Shown: positions 17,401 through 26,624 of the stretch, one piece after another | Numbering within the stretch: position 1 is the stretch's first letter | How the letters are laid out: every line of letters starts with the position of its first letter | NCBI GenBank assembly: GCA_965217825.1 | Contig: OZ244571.1 | Span: 1,364,001 to 1,428,000, forward strand | Origin: VXNE01 sp965217825 | GTDB taxonomy: Bacteria > Pseudomonadota > Gammaproteobacteria > Pseudomonadales > Azotimanducaceae | Direction of reading: 5' to 3' | Length of the DNA stretch: 64,000 nt | Notes under the pieces: generated by a model | What the model was told of the DNA's origin: nothing | What the model saw: only the letters and a program-made list of their open reading frames with translations | Database searches by the model: none | Made by a program: the position numbers and the translations under genes

Positions 17401-18162
17401 TCAGGCGGCGGGGCCGGTCGGCCCTGGGGGAGCTTCGTCGTCCTGCGATTCACCCCGCGAGAAGTAAAGGAAGAGGCGTGCCAGTTGTCCCGCCTCGTCC
17501 TTGCGCTCCAGGACCTGATCGCGACTGGACGCCTCATCTTCTTCTTCCCGCGCAAGCGCCACCGCGTAGGCGAGCACGTCGCCGAGCGGGTTCGCCGCCA
17601 GCTTGACGAACCAGAGGGCGGCGGCCACGCCCACCGCGAATATGATGCAGACCAGGTACAACTGCCTGCCGATGGCGCGCTGGACCTTCAGTGCGATGAC
17701 CCCGGTGTCCATGCCGAGACGGACGGTGCCGGCCACTCCCGCGAGGATCGGACTGCCCACTTCGACGAAGTCGCCCATACCGTCAATGCTGCGTTCGACG
17801 GTTTCCGTGGAGGTGGGGTCGTCGGTGAGGATCTCTTCCGGGATGCCGGGCACAAACGTGTGCGCCAGGAACTCGCCGGTCTCGTCTGCGATGTATATGT
17901 AACTGATGCCCTGGATCTCGACGAACTGGTCGATCAGGGACTGCAGGGCGGCGAGATCGCGATTCAGAAGGATGTCGACGCTCGAGTCCGCGATGGTCTT
18001 CGCTATGTCCTTGCTGTTGTCCTCGTACTCTTCGGACAGATAGTCATCGACCGTATAGATGAGCAGGATCGAAGTCGACAGTCCGATGATCCCGAACAGG
18101 CAGAGCACGCCGAACAACGTCTTCTGGAACAGCCTCTCGACCTTGATGTCGGCGATCTTCAC
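17401..18162 (-). CDS. Orphan membrane sensor with periplasmic domain and HAMP-like tail, no output domain
   Basis: 253 aa. A first membrane segment (about 16-37, FGVLCLFGIIGLSTSILLIY), a periplasmic domain of about 125 residues (40-165) with ISYIYIADETGEFLAHT typical of dCache/sCache-like sensors, and a second segment (about 169-192). A short cytosolic stretch follows whose KDEAGQLARLFLYF matches the second helix of HAMP domains. The chain then ends in about 15 acidic and proline-rich residues. No kinase, cyclase or methyl-accepting domain follows in any frame. It sits between a binding-protein gene (15 nt) and an MFS gene (3 nt). It may be a sensor subunit acting through protein contacts. 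Confidence 0.75.
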   Translation of the reverse strand: MKIADIKVERLFQKTLFGVLCLFGIIGLSTSILLIYTVDDYLSEEYEDNSKDIAKTIADSSVDILLNRDLAALQSLIDQFVEIQGISYIYIADETGEFLAHTFVPGIPEEILTDDPTSTETVERSIDGMGDFVEVGSPILAGVAGTVRLGMDTGVIALKVQRAIGRQLYLVCIIFAVGVAAALWFVKLAANPLGDVLAYAVALAREEEDEASSRDQVLERKDEAGQLARLFLYFSRGESQDDEAPPGPTGPAA

Positions 18163-18177
18163 GACGAGTCCTCTCGC

Positions 18178-19425
18178 TTAAGCGAATCGCTCGCGCCAGT
18201 CGTCCAGAGGGACGAAACGCCCTTCATCGACGATGGTGTAGTAGACCCGTTGCAGACCTTGCCGGCGTTCGGGCCCGAACGACACGCGCTCGCCGATGCC
18301 GAGATCGTAGTCCTTGATGCTGAATACGGCGCGGGGCAGCGCCTCTCGCGAAGGCGCGGGACCCAGTCGTCGGAGTATTTCCACCATCATCTTCGCATCG
18401 AGAAAACCTTCGAGGCTGACGAAGCTGTGGGGGAACGGTGCATACGCTTCCTCTACCAGTTCGGCCGGCACTTCCGGATCGTAGCGTCTCATGAATTCGC
18501 GATACTCCTGGACCGCGTCAATGGAGATGGCCTCGTAACTCGGCACGACCTGGGAGTTCACCAGGAGGTCGGTGTATTGTCGACTGTCCTCGCGTCCCTC
18601 GGTGAGCAGTTTGAGGAGATTCTCGCTGCCGACGAACGACAGGTTGGCGATAGGTACGCGCAGGCCGAGATCAACAGCATCGCGCGCGAATGCCGCGCAG
18701 GCCGCATAGGCGCCTATGCATATCACCGCGTCCGGTTCCGTCGCCTGGAGTATTTCGACCTGTTTGCGCATGGGGCCGGTGAACTTCGACCCGCGCCGAT
18801 ACGTCGCTTCCCCGGCAATGCGCTCGCCGTGACGCGCAAGTGCGGTTCGTACTCCGGCCCAGCCGCTCCGGCCGTAGGCGTCGGCCTGGTAGAACACCGC
18901 GATGCGCTTTCTGCCGATGCCGACGAAATTGTCGACCAGGCCGGCGGTCTCCTGGCGATAGGACGCGCGCAGGTTGAACGCGAAGTCTCCGTACGGCGGT
19001 TCGCGCTGGGGTTGCGCGCCGGTGAACGGGAAGAACAGGTAGATGTTCCGGTCCTGGAACTTCTTGAGCATTGGCAGGACGCGGGTCACCGTCGGCGTGC
19101 CCACGTAGCCGAACAGCAGGAAGACCTGGTCTTCCAGCATGAGCGTCATGGTGTTCTTGACGGAAGGGTCCGGCTGATAGCCGTCGTCGTAGGTCTTGAT
19201 GGATATGCGGCGGCCGCGAATGCCACCCTTGTCGTTGATGTGCTGGAAATAGGCGCTGGCGCCCCGGTACAGCTCGATCCCCAGCCCCCGCGACGGTCCG
19301 GAGAACGCCGCCGACATGCCAAGCGTAATTTCCTTGTCGGTAACCCCGGAAAGAGCGGGTTCTGCTCTAACGGCCCCGACGACGCTTCCTCCGACGCCGT
19401 ACAGAATGAGCGAGCGTCTGTTCAC
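18178..19425 (-). CDS. Periplasmic substrate-binding protein (branched-chain amino acid/amide type)
   Basis: 415 aa with an N-terminal export signal (MNRRSLILYGVGGSVVGAVRA; two Arg, possibly Tat). The mature part is a type I periplasmic binding fold: TDKEITLGMSAAFSGPSRGLG, GIELYRGASAYFQHINDKGG, GRRISIKTYDDGYQPD and VFLLFGYVGTPTV near residue 105. These resemble LivK/HAAT ligand-binding proteins. No LivHMGF permease or ATPase lies nearby. Instead the gene starts an operon with a Cache/HAMP-like sensor and an OFA transporter, so it may deliver ligand information to the sensor instead of feeding an ABC transporter. Confidence 0.85.
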   Translation of the reverse strand: MNRRSLILYGVGGSVVGAVRAEPALSGVTDKEITLGMSAAFSGPSRGLGIELYRGASAYFQHINDKGGIRGRRISIKTYDDGYQPDPSVKNTMTLMLEDQVFLLFGYVGTPTVTRVLPMLKKFQDRNIYLFFPFTGAQPQREPPYGDFAFNLRASYRQETAGLVDNFVGIGRKRIAVFYQADAYGRSGWAGVRTALARHGERIAGEATYRRGSKFTGPMRKQVEILQATEPDAVICIGAYAACAAFARDAVDLGLRVPIANLSFVGSENLLKLLTEGREDSRQYTDLLVNSQVVPSYEAISIDAVQEYREFMRRYDPEVPAELVEEAYAPFPHSFVSLEGFLDAKMMVEILRRLGPAPSREALPRAVFSIKDYDLGIGERVSFGPERRQGLQRVYYTIVDEGRFVPLDDWRERFA

Positions 19426-19643
19426 GAGATCACAGCGCGATAGCGCAGGTTTCGACCGGCAATATCGAACGATGCTTCCTCACGAAGCCGCAAATACGAT
19501 CGCACATGTCGTACTTCGAAGACCGGATATGTACCCCAAGCCGTACGATGCGTCGGCAAGGGGCATGTTGGCTACCGCTGCCGGTGGTTGTCAAGATGGA
19601 CCACGCGGACTTGCGCCTCGCGAGCGTCTGCCGAACGGCTCGG

Positions 19644-20462
19644 TTACAGCCCGGCTTCCGCGTTCGCCGCTGCAAGGGCGTCGAGTCCTCGCCGGTAGTC
19701 GTCGCTGTTGGCATAGGGCGCGCTGACGATCAAACGTGAGGCGCCGGCTTCGGCAAAGTCTCGCAAACGTTGCGCGGCCGCCGCGGTGTCGTTCAATGGC
19801 AAGCCTCCCATTACAACGATCTCGCCGACGGGGCGACCCCGAGCGGCACAGAATTCCGCGTATTGGGCGCGCGCCTCGGGGAGCTGCTCCGGCGTCATTG
19901 CCGTCGGCAGCCAGCCGTCGCCATACCTGGCGGCGCGTTGCAGGGCGTGAGGCGCGGCGCCGCCAACGTAGATGGGCGGACGCGCGGGACGGGGCCTGAA
20001 CAGGAACGGCTGGCCGTTGGCCGTGACTTCATCGTGATCGAAACAGTCGTGGATGAAGGCCAGGGTCTGATCCGAGATGCGCCCGCGGCGGCGGCGGTCG
20101 ACGCCCAGCGCCTGGAACTCCTCCTTCATCCAGCCGAGGCCAGTGCCCAGCAGCAGTCTCTCGCCGGAAAGTTCCTGCAAGCTCGCGATCTGTTTCGCGA
20201 GGGGCAGTGCCGGTCGGTAGGGAAGGTTGAGGACGCTGACGCCGAGCCGAATGGTTTGTGTGATACCTGCCAGCCACGCGAGGGCGATAGGCGGATCCAC
20301 GTAGCGTCCGCCGGATTCTTCCGCTTTATCTGGTGGAATAGCGATGTGATCCGTAACCCAGATGGATTCCAGGCCGGCGGCTTCGGCCGCGCGGGCGCAG
20401 GCCGCCATAGTCGCCGCAGACGACTGTTCGCCCATATTGCGCAAGATAGCTCCGATATGCAT
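19644..20462 (-). CDS. LLM-class flavin-dependent oxidoreductase (F420-type subfamily)
   Basis: 272 aa. The luciferase-like monooxygenase TIM barrel is shown by ESIWVTDHIAIP near residue 32, LGVSVLNLPYRPALPLAKQIASL near 73, ERLLLGTGLGWMKEEF near 100 and PPIYVGGAAPHALQRAARYGDGW near 160. This set resembles the small LLM subfamily usually assigned to F420-dependent enzymes; whether this organism makes F420 cannot be told here, and FMN is equally possible. It lies between the PBP operon and a PQQ-type dehydrogenase on the same strand. Confidence 0.85.
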   Translation of the reverse strand: MHIGAILRNMGEQSSAATMAACARAAEAAGLESIWVTDHIAIPPDKAEESGGRYVDPPIALAWLAGITQTIRLGVSVLNLPYRPALPLAKQIASLQELSGERLLLGTGLGWMKEEFQALGVDRRRRGRISDQTLAFIHDCFDHDEVTANGQPFLFRPRPARPPIYVGGAAPHALQRAARYGDGWLPTAMTPEQLPEARAQYAEFCAARGRPVGEIVVMGGLPLNDTAAAAQRLRDFAEAGASRLIVSAPYANSDDYRRGLDALAAANAEAGL

Positions 20463-20514
20463 TCGTCAAGGCCCTCCAATGCCTGCCGCGCGACGCCGGT
20501 GGGGATTCGGCCCC

Positions 20515-21981
20515 CTAGGAACTCGGTATCGCCACCAGCTTGCGAATCCAGCCATCGCCCTTGGTGAGCAGATACAGTTCACTCGCTGCGTCGGTTCCCA
20601 ACCGAAGATCGGCGCGGACGCCTCCGTGATAGGTGTTCTCGTATCCTGTCACATCGATCAACGCGCGCTCCTCGCCATCGAATGTCAACCGTAACTCCTC
20701 GATCGGCACCGGGTGGCCCGGGCGAAGCGCGTCCGTCTCGATGGAGAATACCCTGCCGCGCGTGATGTCGGCGAAGACGTATCGGCCCCGCAGGGAGGGA
20801 ATCCCAGCGCCGCGATAGACGAAGCCGCTGCCGATTGCGTAGCCCTCGTCATGGTCGTATTGCGCTACGGGGTACACCAAGAGTTCCTCGTCGGTGGGCG
20901 GAAGCGGGAATACCCTGCCGGTCTCGGCGGCGTTCCAACCGAAGGCCGTGGCGAACGTGCCCTCGCGAAGGCGCCAGCCATAGTTGCCGCCAGCGATGCC
21001 CAGGTTGACCTCCTCGATCTGATCCTGGCCGATGTCGTTGATGAACATCCGGCCTTCTTCGTCCCAGGAAAAGTGCTGCGGATGCCGCAGGCCGTAAGCC
21101 CAGATTTCTGGTGCTGCGCCGACGCGATCGGCAAACGGGTTGTCCGGGGGAATGCCGTAGTCTCGATCCTCGCCGCCGCCCAAAGGGTCGATCCGGATGA
21201 TCGCCGCGAGGGGCGTCGCGAGATTTTGTCCGTTCCCTTCCGGGTCGTTGGCCGCGCCGCCATCGCCGAGGCAAGCATAGAGCAAGCCGTAATCGGGCGA
21301 ACCTTCGGTGACGTGGGGGTTGAACGCAATGGTTCCTACATTGTGCGTTGGCGCGAACTGCCGGACCCGGAGAATTTCCCGGGACGTCCCCTGGAAGACG
21401 TCGCCGGCGGGATCGGTCGCTGTCCACTCGCGAATCACCTCCTCCTGATCCATTCCGCTCACGTAGAACATGAGCTGCCTGATGGTCTCATCGGGGAGAT
21501 CCGCACCGAAGCCGGCAGGTACTGCGCTGAACGCGGTGTAGAACTTCCCGTAACCGGGCTTTTCCTCGTCCGAAAATTGCGGGTGAAAGGCGAAACCGAG
21601 CAGTCCGGTTTCGTTGGGGAATGCGGCGTTGTAGAACCCCACGTTCTGGGCGCGAACGTCCAGGTAAACGACAGGGTCCTTGCCTGCCGCATCGGTCACG
21701 TACAGCAGTCCGCGCAAATCGTTGAACACCAGCCGCCCCGAACCGTCCGGGATCGGCATCAGGTATTGAATCCGCGCGTACGCGTCGGTCGTGCCGATCG
21801 GCTTGGCGGGATCAGTTGTCCGCGGGGCACGCACGAACGGCACCGCCGCGACGACGGTGTCCCCCTCGGGGATCGCGCCTGGAAGGGGATCCGCCAGCGG
21901 TTGCGGCCGCTCTTGCGCGAACGCGGCAGCCGAGGCGAGCAGAAGCGCGGCGGCCGTGCGGGAGGACGCCGTTGGATGCAC
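20515..21981 (-). CDS. Secreted PQQ-dependent sugar dehydrogenase-like protein (GSDH beta-propeller)
   Basis: 488 aa with an N-terminal signal peptide (TAAALLLASAAAFAQ). The rest matches the six-bladed glucose/sorbosone dehydrogenase (YliI-like) family: GLLGFAFHPQF near residue 125, LYACLGDGGAANDPEGNGQN near 230, IWAYGLRHPQHFSWDEEG near 285 and DIGQDQIEEVNLGIAGGNYGW near 306. Members oxidise aldoses in the periplasm through PQQ, feeding the quinone pool. Its start overlaps the stop of the upstream secreted protein gene by 1 nt, so the two are co-transcribed. Confidence 0.9.
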   Translation of the reverse strand: MHPTASSRTAAALLLASAAAFAQERPQPLADPLPGAIPEGDTVVAAVPFVRAPRTTDPAKPIGTTDAYARIQYLMPIPDGSGRLVFNDLRGLLYVTDAAGKDPVVYLDVRAQNVGFYNAAFPNETGLLGFAFHPQFSDEEKPGYGKFYTAFSAVPAGFGADLPDETIRQLMFYVSGMDQEEVIREWTATDPAGDVFQGTSREILRVRQFAPTHNVGTIAFNPHVTEGSPDYGLLYACLGDGGAANDPEGNGQNLATPLAAIIRIDPLGGGEDRDYGIPPDNPFADRVGAAPEIWAYGLRHPQHFSWDEEGRMFINDIGQDQIEEVNLGIAGGNYGWRLREGTFATAFGWNAAETGRVFPLPPTDEELLVYPVAQYDHDEGYAIGSGFVYRGAGIPSLRGRYVFADITRGRVFSIETDALRPGHPVPIEELRLTFDGEERALIDVTGYENTYHGGVRADLRLGTDAASELYLLTKGDGWIRKLVAIPSS

Positions 21982-22487
21982 TAGTTCGGTTTTCTTGCCA
22001 GGTCGATCACGGTCGCCTCCTGCGCCAACTTGCCGTCCTGCATGCCGTACCAGTACGTCGTGATGCGGTCAGGACCATGTAGCCGGTACTCGGCCTGGTG
22101 CATGTGCATGGCGTCTTCAGAGGGCAGGTTGGTGATGCTTTCGAAGCGCAGTTCGAGGCGGTCTTCTTCGGTCGGCACGATTTCCAGGCGCGGCTGATTG
22201 CCTGCGGCGCAATAGTGCGTCATCAACACGCGATCACCGTCCGCGTGGTACACATTGAGCATTTCGTGGTCCCCGCCCGGCATCATGACCTCACTCACCG
22301 CCGAGCCGTTCGCCGTGCGTTTGAAGACGGCACCCACCACACCGGTGTCTACCCCGTTCTCGTCCAGCAGGGTCCACTCCCCTTCGAGCGCGGTGAGCGT
22401 GGCCATGACCCCCTTTGCGTCTGCGCTGGCGTTGCCACCCGGCAACGCGAGTAACCCCGCAACTACGATTGCCGCACACTGTTTCAC
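21981..22487 (-). CDS. Secreted protein of unknown function (DUF1579/lipocalin-like)
   Basis: 168 aa from the GTG at 22487, chosen because AAGGGGA lies upstream and a clean signal peptide follows (CAAIVVAGLLALPGGNASA). An upstream in-frame ATG at 22532 would add 15 residues. The mature 145 residues are all-beta: LEGEWTLLDENG, VSEVMMPGGDHEMLNVYHADG, LMTHYCAAGNQP, RLELRFESITN and ITTYWYGMQDGK. This layout resembles small secreted DUF1579-like barrels that bind or sense small ligands, but I cannot name the function. It overlaps the PQQ-type dehydrogenase gene by 1 nt, so it may act with that enzyme. Confidence 0.75.
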   Translation of the reverse strand: MKQCAAIVVAGLLALPGGNASADAKGVMATLTALEGEWTLLDENGVDTGVVGAVFKRTANGSAVSEVMMPGGDHEMLNVYHADGDRVLMTHYCAAGNQPRLEIVPTEEDRLELRFESITNLPSEDAMHMHQAEYRLHGPDRITTYWYGMQDGKLAQEATVIDLARKPN

Positions 22488-22559
22488 GATTGTTCCCCTT
22501 TCAAATTTTCGCGTGACGATGGTATCCCGCACTCCCCCGCACTGTCAGCCGACCATCGA

Positions 22560-25500
22560 CTACCAAGTGTCGATGTAAGGATACTTCTTCTCCGTGCGCG
22601 GCGGGGTCGGCGGCAGCCGGTGCAGGCTGCTCGCGATCCAGGCGCGCGTGTCCGCAGGGTCGATCACATCGTCAAGACCGCCTCCGACGCCGGCGTTGAT
22701 GGCCTTGGCGCCCTCGTAGGCGGTGGCGACGCGGCGTTCGAACTCCAGGCGGCGTTCTTCGGCGTCGTCCAGGGCGGCGAGTTCCTTGCGGTAGCCGAGC
22801 TTGACCGCACCTTCGATGTTCATGCCGGCGAACTCCGCGGTCGGCCAGGCCACGGTGAAGAAGCCGACCAGAGAACTCGCGCCGCACATCGCCTGCACGC
22901 CAAGGCCGTAGGCCTTGCGCACGACGACGCCGAACAGCGGTGTCGTCAGGTTTGCGCCGGCATTGAACATCCGCACGCAATGGCGGACCAGCGCAGTGCG
23001 CTCGACGTCGGGTCCGACCATCATTCCCGGGCAGTCCATAAGGCTCAGCACGGGTATGTCGAAGGCGTCGCAGAGTTGGATGAAACGCGCTCCCTTGTCG
23101 GCGGCGTCGGAGTCGATGGCGCCCGCGAGATGGTGCGGGTTGTTCGCGATGACGCCCATGGGGCGGCCTTCGACGCGAATGAAAGCGGTGATCACGCCGA
23201 TGCCGAACTTCTCGCGAATCTCGAGCACGGAGTCCACGTCCGCGATCGTGTGGACGATCTCGCGCATGTCGTACAGGCGCAGCCGGTTTTCGGGAACGAT
23301 GTGGCGCAACCGCCGCTGATCCGGGGCTTCCCAGGTCTCGACGCTGCCCTGGAAGTAGGAGAGGTACTTCTTCGCCACTTCCACCGCCTCTTCCTCGTCC
23401 TTCGCGAGGATGTCGACGACGCCGTTTGGCACCTGGAAGGACATCGGTCCGACTTCCTCCGGCGTGTAGATGCCGAGACCCCCGCCCTCGATCATGGCGG
23501 GGCCGCCCATGGCTACCGTGGTGCGCTCCGTCGCGATGATGACGTCGCAGCAGGCTACCAGCGCGGTGTTGCCGGCGAAGGTGCGGCCGTTGATGACGCT
23601 GACGAGAGGCACGAGTCCCGACAGCTTCGAGAACTGGGTGAACGTGTGGGTATCGAACGCCACGCCCGGCCCCCTCTTGTCGTCGCCCGGGCGACCGCCG
23701 CCGCCCTCTCCAAACAGGATGAGCGGGATACGAAACCGGCTGGCGAGTTCGAACATGCGGTCCTGCTTGTAGTGATTGCGCCCGCCCTGCGTCCCGGCGA
23801 GCACCGTGTAGTCGTAGTGGACGACCATGGCGCGTGCGCGCTCTTCGCCAAACAGGTCGCCGTTGATCGTGCCGATGCCAGCGATGAGACCGTCGGCCGG
23901 GGTGTTCCGACGTAGCGTCTCCATGTCGTGGCGCTGGTGCTGGCGCGCGACGATCAGCGGCCAGTACTCCTTGAACGAGCCCTCGTCCACGAGTTGATCG
24001 ATGTTCTCCCTGGGCATCCGGTAGCCGCGCCCGTAACGCTTGGCCACGGCTTCGGGACGGTTCTCGTCGAGGACGTAAGCGTGGCGTTCGTACGTTTGCT
24101 GGAGGTCGGGGCGGATGTAGTCGGGGTCGAGTTTCTCGGCCGACGCGGCGGTGCCGCCGGTCACCTCTGACTCCTCGATGAATACGATGGGATAGCGCTC
24201 GCGCACAACGTCGCCTTGCGCCATCGTGATGTCGCGCACGATGCCGTCGCGGTCTGCGGCGATGACGTGCTCCATCTTCATGGCTTCGACCACGGCAACC
24301 TGCTGACCTGCGCGGACTTCGTCGCCAACAGACACGTCCAGCGAAACGATGGTTCCCTGAATCGGCGAACTCAGGCCCGCCGCGCCTTCGGGGCCCGTGA
24401 TCGACGGAGCATCCGCCGGCGCCGCCTGTTCCGCCTTGACCTTCGCGTCGTGGTCGAAGAGCGCGAGAGGGTCACGGGTATCCACGCGCGCGCCCGCGAA
24501 ACCGCTCGCCGCGCCTTCGCCGCCGTTTGGCCCGGGGGTCGCAACGAATCGTTGCGGCATGTCGGTGCCCGGCACCGCAAGCTGCGACAGGTGTTCGTCG
24601 ACCCAGCGGGTGTATACGCGGCCAGCCGCGAAGTCGGGATGATCGAGGACGTTGCGCAGGAAACAGATGTTGCTGCCAACGCCGTCGAGCCGGAATTCGG
24701 ACAGGGCGCGGGAGGTGCGCGCCACGGCGGCGCCGAAATCGGACGATGGCGAATAGCCGATCACCTTGGCGAGCAGGGAGTCGAAGGCGTTGCTGGTTTG
24801 ATAGCCGGCATAGCCGAAACCGTCGGTGCGCACCCCGGGACCGTTCGGCGCTTCGTAGACCGTCAGCGTGCCGCCAGCCGGCCTGACACTGCCGTCTTCG
24901 CCGATGGTCTCCATGTTGACGCGGGCCTGAATGGCATAGCCGCGGGGCTTGGCGATATCCGGCGTGTCGAGACCGAGGTCGCCAAGGGTCGCGCCCGCCG
25001 CGAGTCGAATTTGCGACTGTACGATGTCGACACCCGTCACCTCCTCGGTCACCGTGTGCTCGACCTGCAGCCGCGCGTTGGTCTCGATGAATGCGAATGG
25101 TTGTTCGCCGCCGCTATTCGAGGCGTCGACGAGGAATTCAAACGTGCCCAGATTGGCATAACTTTCTTTGCCGGCGAAGCGCACTGCGGCGTCAATGATG
25201 GCGTCTCTCACGTCGATGTCCAGACCCGGCGCGGGCGCCACTTCGACCACCTTCTGATGCCGACGCTGGACGCTGCACTCGCGCTCGCCGAGGTGCGTGA
25301 CGCCGCCGTACAGGTCGCCGACGATCTGTACTTCGATGTGGCGCGCGTGGGGCAGGAACTCTTCGACGTAGACATCGGCAACGCCGAACGCCATCTCTGC
25401 TTCGGACCGGCATCGCGCGTACGCGGCCTCGATCTCGTCGGTCGCCTGCACGACGCGCGTGCCACGCCCGCCACCGCCCGCTACCGCCTTGATGATCATC

Positions 25501-25961
25501 GCGCCGCTGGCGCACGAAGCGAAGAATTCCCTTGCCTCGTCGAGAGATACCGCCTGATCGCAGCCCCTTAGCACCGGCACATCGGCGTCGACGGCGGCCG
25601 TCCGCGCGCGCACCTTGTCGCCGAACAACTCGAGATTCACAGGCTTGGGCCCGACGAATACGATGCCCGCATCGGCGCAACAGCGCGCGAAATCGGCGCG
25701 TTCGGCCAGAAATCCGTATCCCGGGTGGATAGCGCCGCATCCCGCCTGGTTCGCGGCAGCGACGATGGCTTCCTGATCGAGGTAGGCGCGCGCGCCGCTT
25801 CCGGACAGTGCCACCGCTTCGTCTGCGACTTTCGTATGCAGGCTCGCGGCATCGTCGACCGAATGGACTGCTACCGTCCGCAACCCAAGTTCGCCCGCCG
25901 CTCGGGCGATGCGAATAGCGATTTCGCCGCGATTGGCAATGAGCAAGGCATCGAAACGCAT
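22560..25961 (-). CDS. Single-chain acyl-CoA carboxylase (BC-BT-BCCP-CT fusion, LCC-like)
   Basis: 1133 aa from ATG 25961 (GGGGAGAG ribosome-binding site). Domains in order: biotin carboxylase (about 1-450; ANRGEIAIRI, the ATP-grasp GGGGRGTRVV, EFLPHARHIEVQI, FIETNARLQVEHTVTEE), a linker domain, BCCP with the biotinyl Lys near residue 562 in VEAMKMEHV, then both halves of a carboxyltransferase (about 625-1133; FGEGGGGRPGDD, MDCPGMMVGPDVE, GYRKELAAL). This matches the long-chain acyl-CoA carboxylase type known as a single-chain enzyme and differs from the four-subunit AccABCD. The preferred acyl-CoA cannot be read from sequence. Confidence 0.93.
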   Translation of the reverse strand: MRFDALLIANRGEIAIRIARAAGELGLRTVAVHSVDDAASLHTKVADEAVALSGSGARAYLDQEAIVAAANQAGCGAIHPGYGFLAERADFARCCADAGIVFVGPKPVNLELFGDKVRARTAAVDADVPVLRGCDQAVSLDEAREFFASCASGAMIIKAVAGGGGRGTRVVQATDEIEAAYARCRSEAEMAFGVADVYVEEFLPHARHIEVQIVGDLYGGVTHLGERECSVQRRHQKVVEVAPAPGLDIDVRDAIIDAAVRFAGKESYANLGTFEFLVDASNSGGEQPFAFIETNARLQVEHTVTEEVTGVDIVQSQIRLAAGATLGDLGLDTPDIAKPRGYAIQARVNMETIGEDGSVRPAGGTLTVYEAPNGPGVRTDGFGYAGYQTSNAFDSLLAKVIGYSPSSDFGAAVARTSRALSEFRLDGVGSNICFLRNVLDHPDFAAGRVYTRWVDEHLSQLAVPGTDMPQRFVATPGPNGGEGAASGFAGARVDTRDPLALFDHDAKVKAEQAAPADAPSITGPEGAAGLSSPIQGTIVSLDVSVGDEVRAGQQVAVVEAMKMEHVIAADRDGIVRDITMAQGDVVRERYPIVFIEESEVTGGTAASAEKLDPDYIRPDLQQTYERHAYVLDENRPEAVAKRYGRGYRMPRENIDQLVDEGSFKEYWPLIVARQHQRHDMETLRRNTPADGLIAGIGTINGDLFGEERARAMVVHYDYTVLAGTQGGRNHYKQDRMFELASRFRIPLILFGEGGGGRPGDDKRGPGVAFDTHTFTQFSKLSGLVPLVSVINGRTFAGNTALVACCDVIIATERTTVAMGGPAMIEGGGLGIYTPEEVGPMSFQVPNGVVDILAKDEEEAVEVAKKYLSYFQGSVETWEAPDQRRLRHIVPENRLRLYDMREIVHTIADVDSVLEIREKFGIGVITAFIRVEGRPMGVIANNPHHLAGAIDSDAADKGARFIQLCDAFDIPVLSLMDCPGMMVGPDVERTALVRHCVRMFNAGANLTTPLFGVVVRKAYGLGVQAMCGASSLVGFFTVAWPTAEFAGMNIEGAVKLGYRKELAALDDAEERRLEFERRVATAYEGAKAINAGVGGGLDDVIDPADTRAWIASSLHRLPPTPPRTEKKYPYIDTW

Positions 25962-26214
25962 GGACTCTCCCCGACAATTCATTTCGCGCGCGCCAACCGG
26001 GGATTGTGCCCAATTGGACGGCGGGATTTTACTTCGATGTCGGCGAGAGATTATGGAACCCACCGAAAATTGATCGCGGTGATAGCGGCAAGAAACGGGC
26101 CAAGTTCCCCTGGAACACGCGGGTCATCACATGTCAAGACCTGAAAAATTCGTCGGTTGTGCTAATCTGTGTCCCTACTGGGGAAGAAATAATGAAATTT
26201 TGTGAGGACGCTAC

Positions 26215-26394
26215 ATGGCTAATCGATCACGTACCGATGCTGCAATCGCCCGGACTCGGGAGCAACTCGCAGCGGATGTCGACACGTATCTCAAGACCGG
26301 CAACAGTATTCAACAAGTACCCATGGGCGTAAGCGGCCAAGGACCCGCCAGCGGTGGCCGCAAACAGCTAGTTCTCAAACCCCGGCGGGCGTAA
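26215..26394 (+). CDS. Small protein (59 aa) of unknown function
   Basis: An open frame from ATG 26215 to TAA 26392-26394, with GAGGA 6 nt upstream, inside an otherwise empty 660-bp gap. The protein has a basic, alanine-rich helical N-terminus (ARTREQLAADVDTYLKTG), then NSIQQVPMGVSGQGP, and ends basic (RKQLVLKPRRA). The DVxxYLKxGxxIQQVPxGVSGQ pattern resembles short gammaproteobacterial proteins I have seen but cannot name. The good ribosome-binding site, isolated position and ordered composition support a real gene. No partner is evident; the next gene is 230 nt downstream. Confidence 0.55.
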   Translation: MANRSRTDAAIARTREQLAADVDTYLKTGNSIQQVPMGVSGQGPASGGRKQLVLKPRRA

Positions 26395-26624
26395 CGCACC
26401 CGCTTCCACAAGACTTCGACGTCACACTTAGGCGTTCGCTTTTCGCTCACGATCCCGTCCATCGAAGCATGCGGTTCCGAGCTTCGAATCGACGTCTTCG
26501 ACCACGCCATCGGCGGAGCCGATTGTGCTGCCGGTGCCTCCGGCAATGAGGCTGGCGGCAATGGCGTTACGCGTCCGCAGCACGGACGCATCTCATTCGA
26601 AACAACGTTTTCAGGCATTGAGCC

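Noticed and set aside
17335..19443. A 702-codon plus-strand open frame
   Set aside because: It is antisense to the sensor and binding-protein genes, both of which have clear domains; the plus-strand translation has none.
26460..26500. GGTTCCGAGCTTCGAATCG as a tRNA T-arm
   Set aside because: No acceptor, D-arm or anticodon arm can be folded around it.
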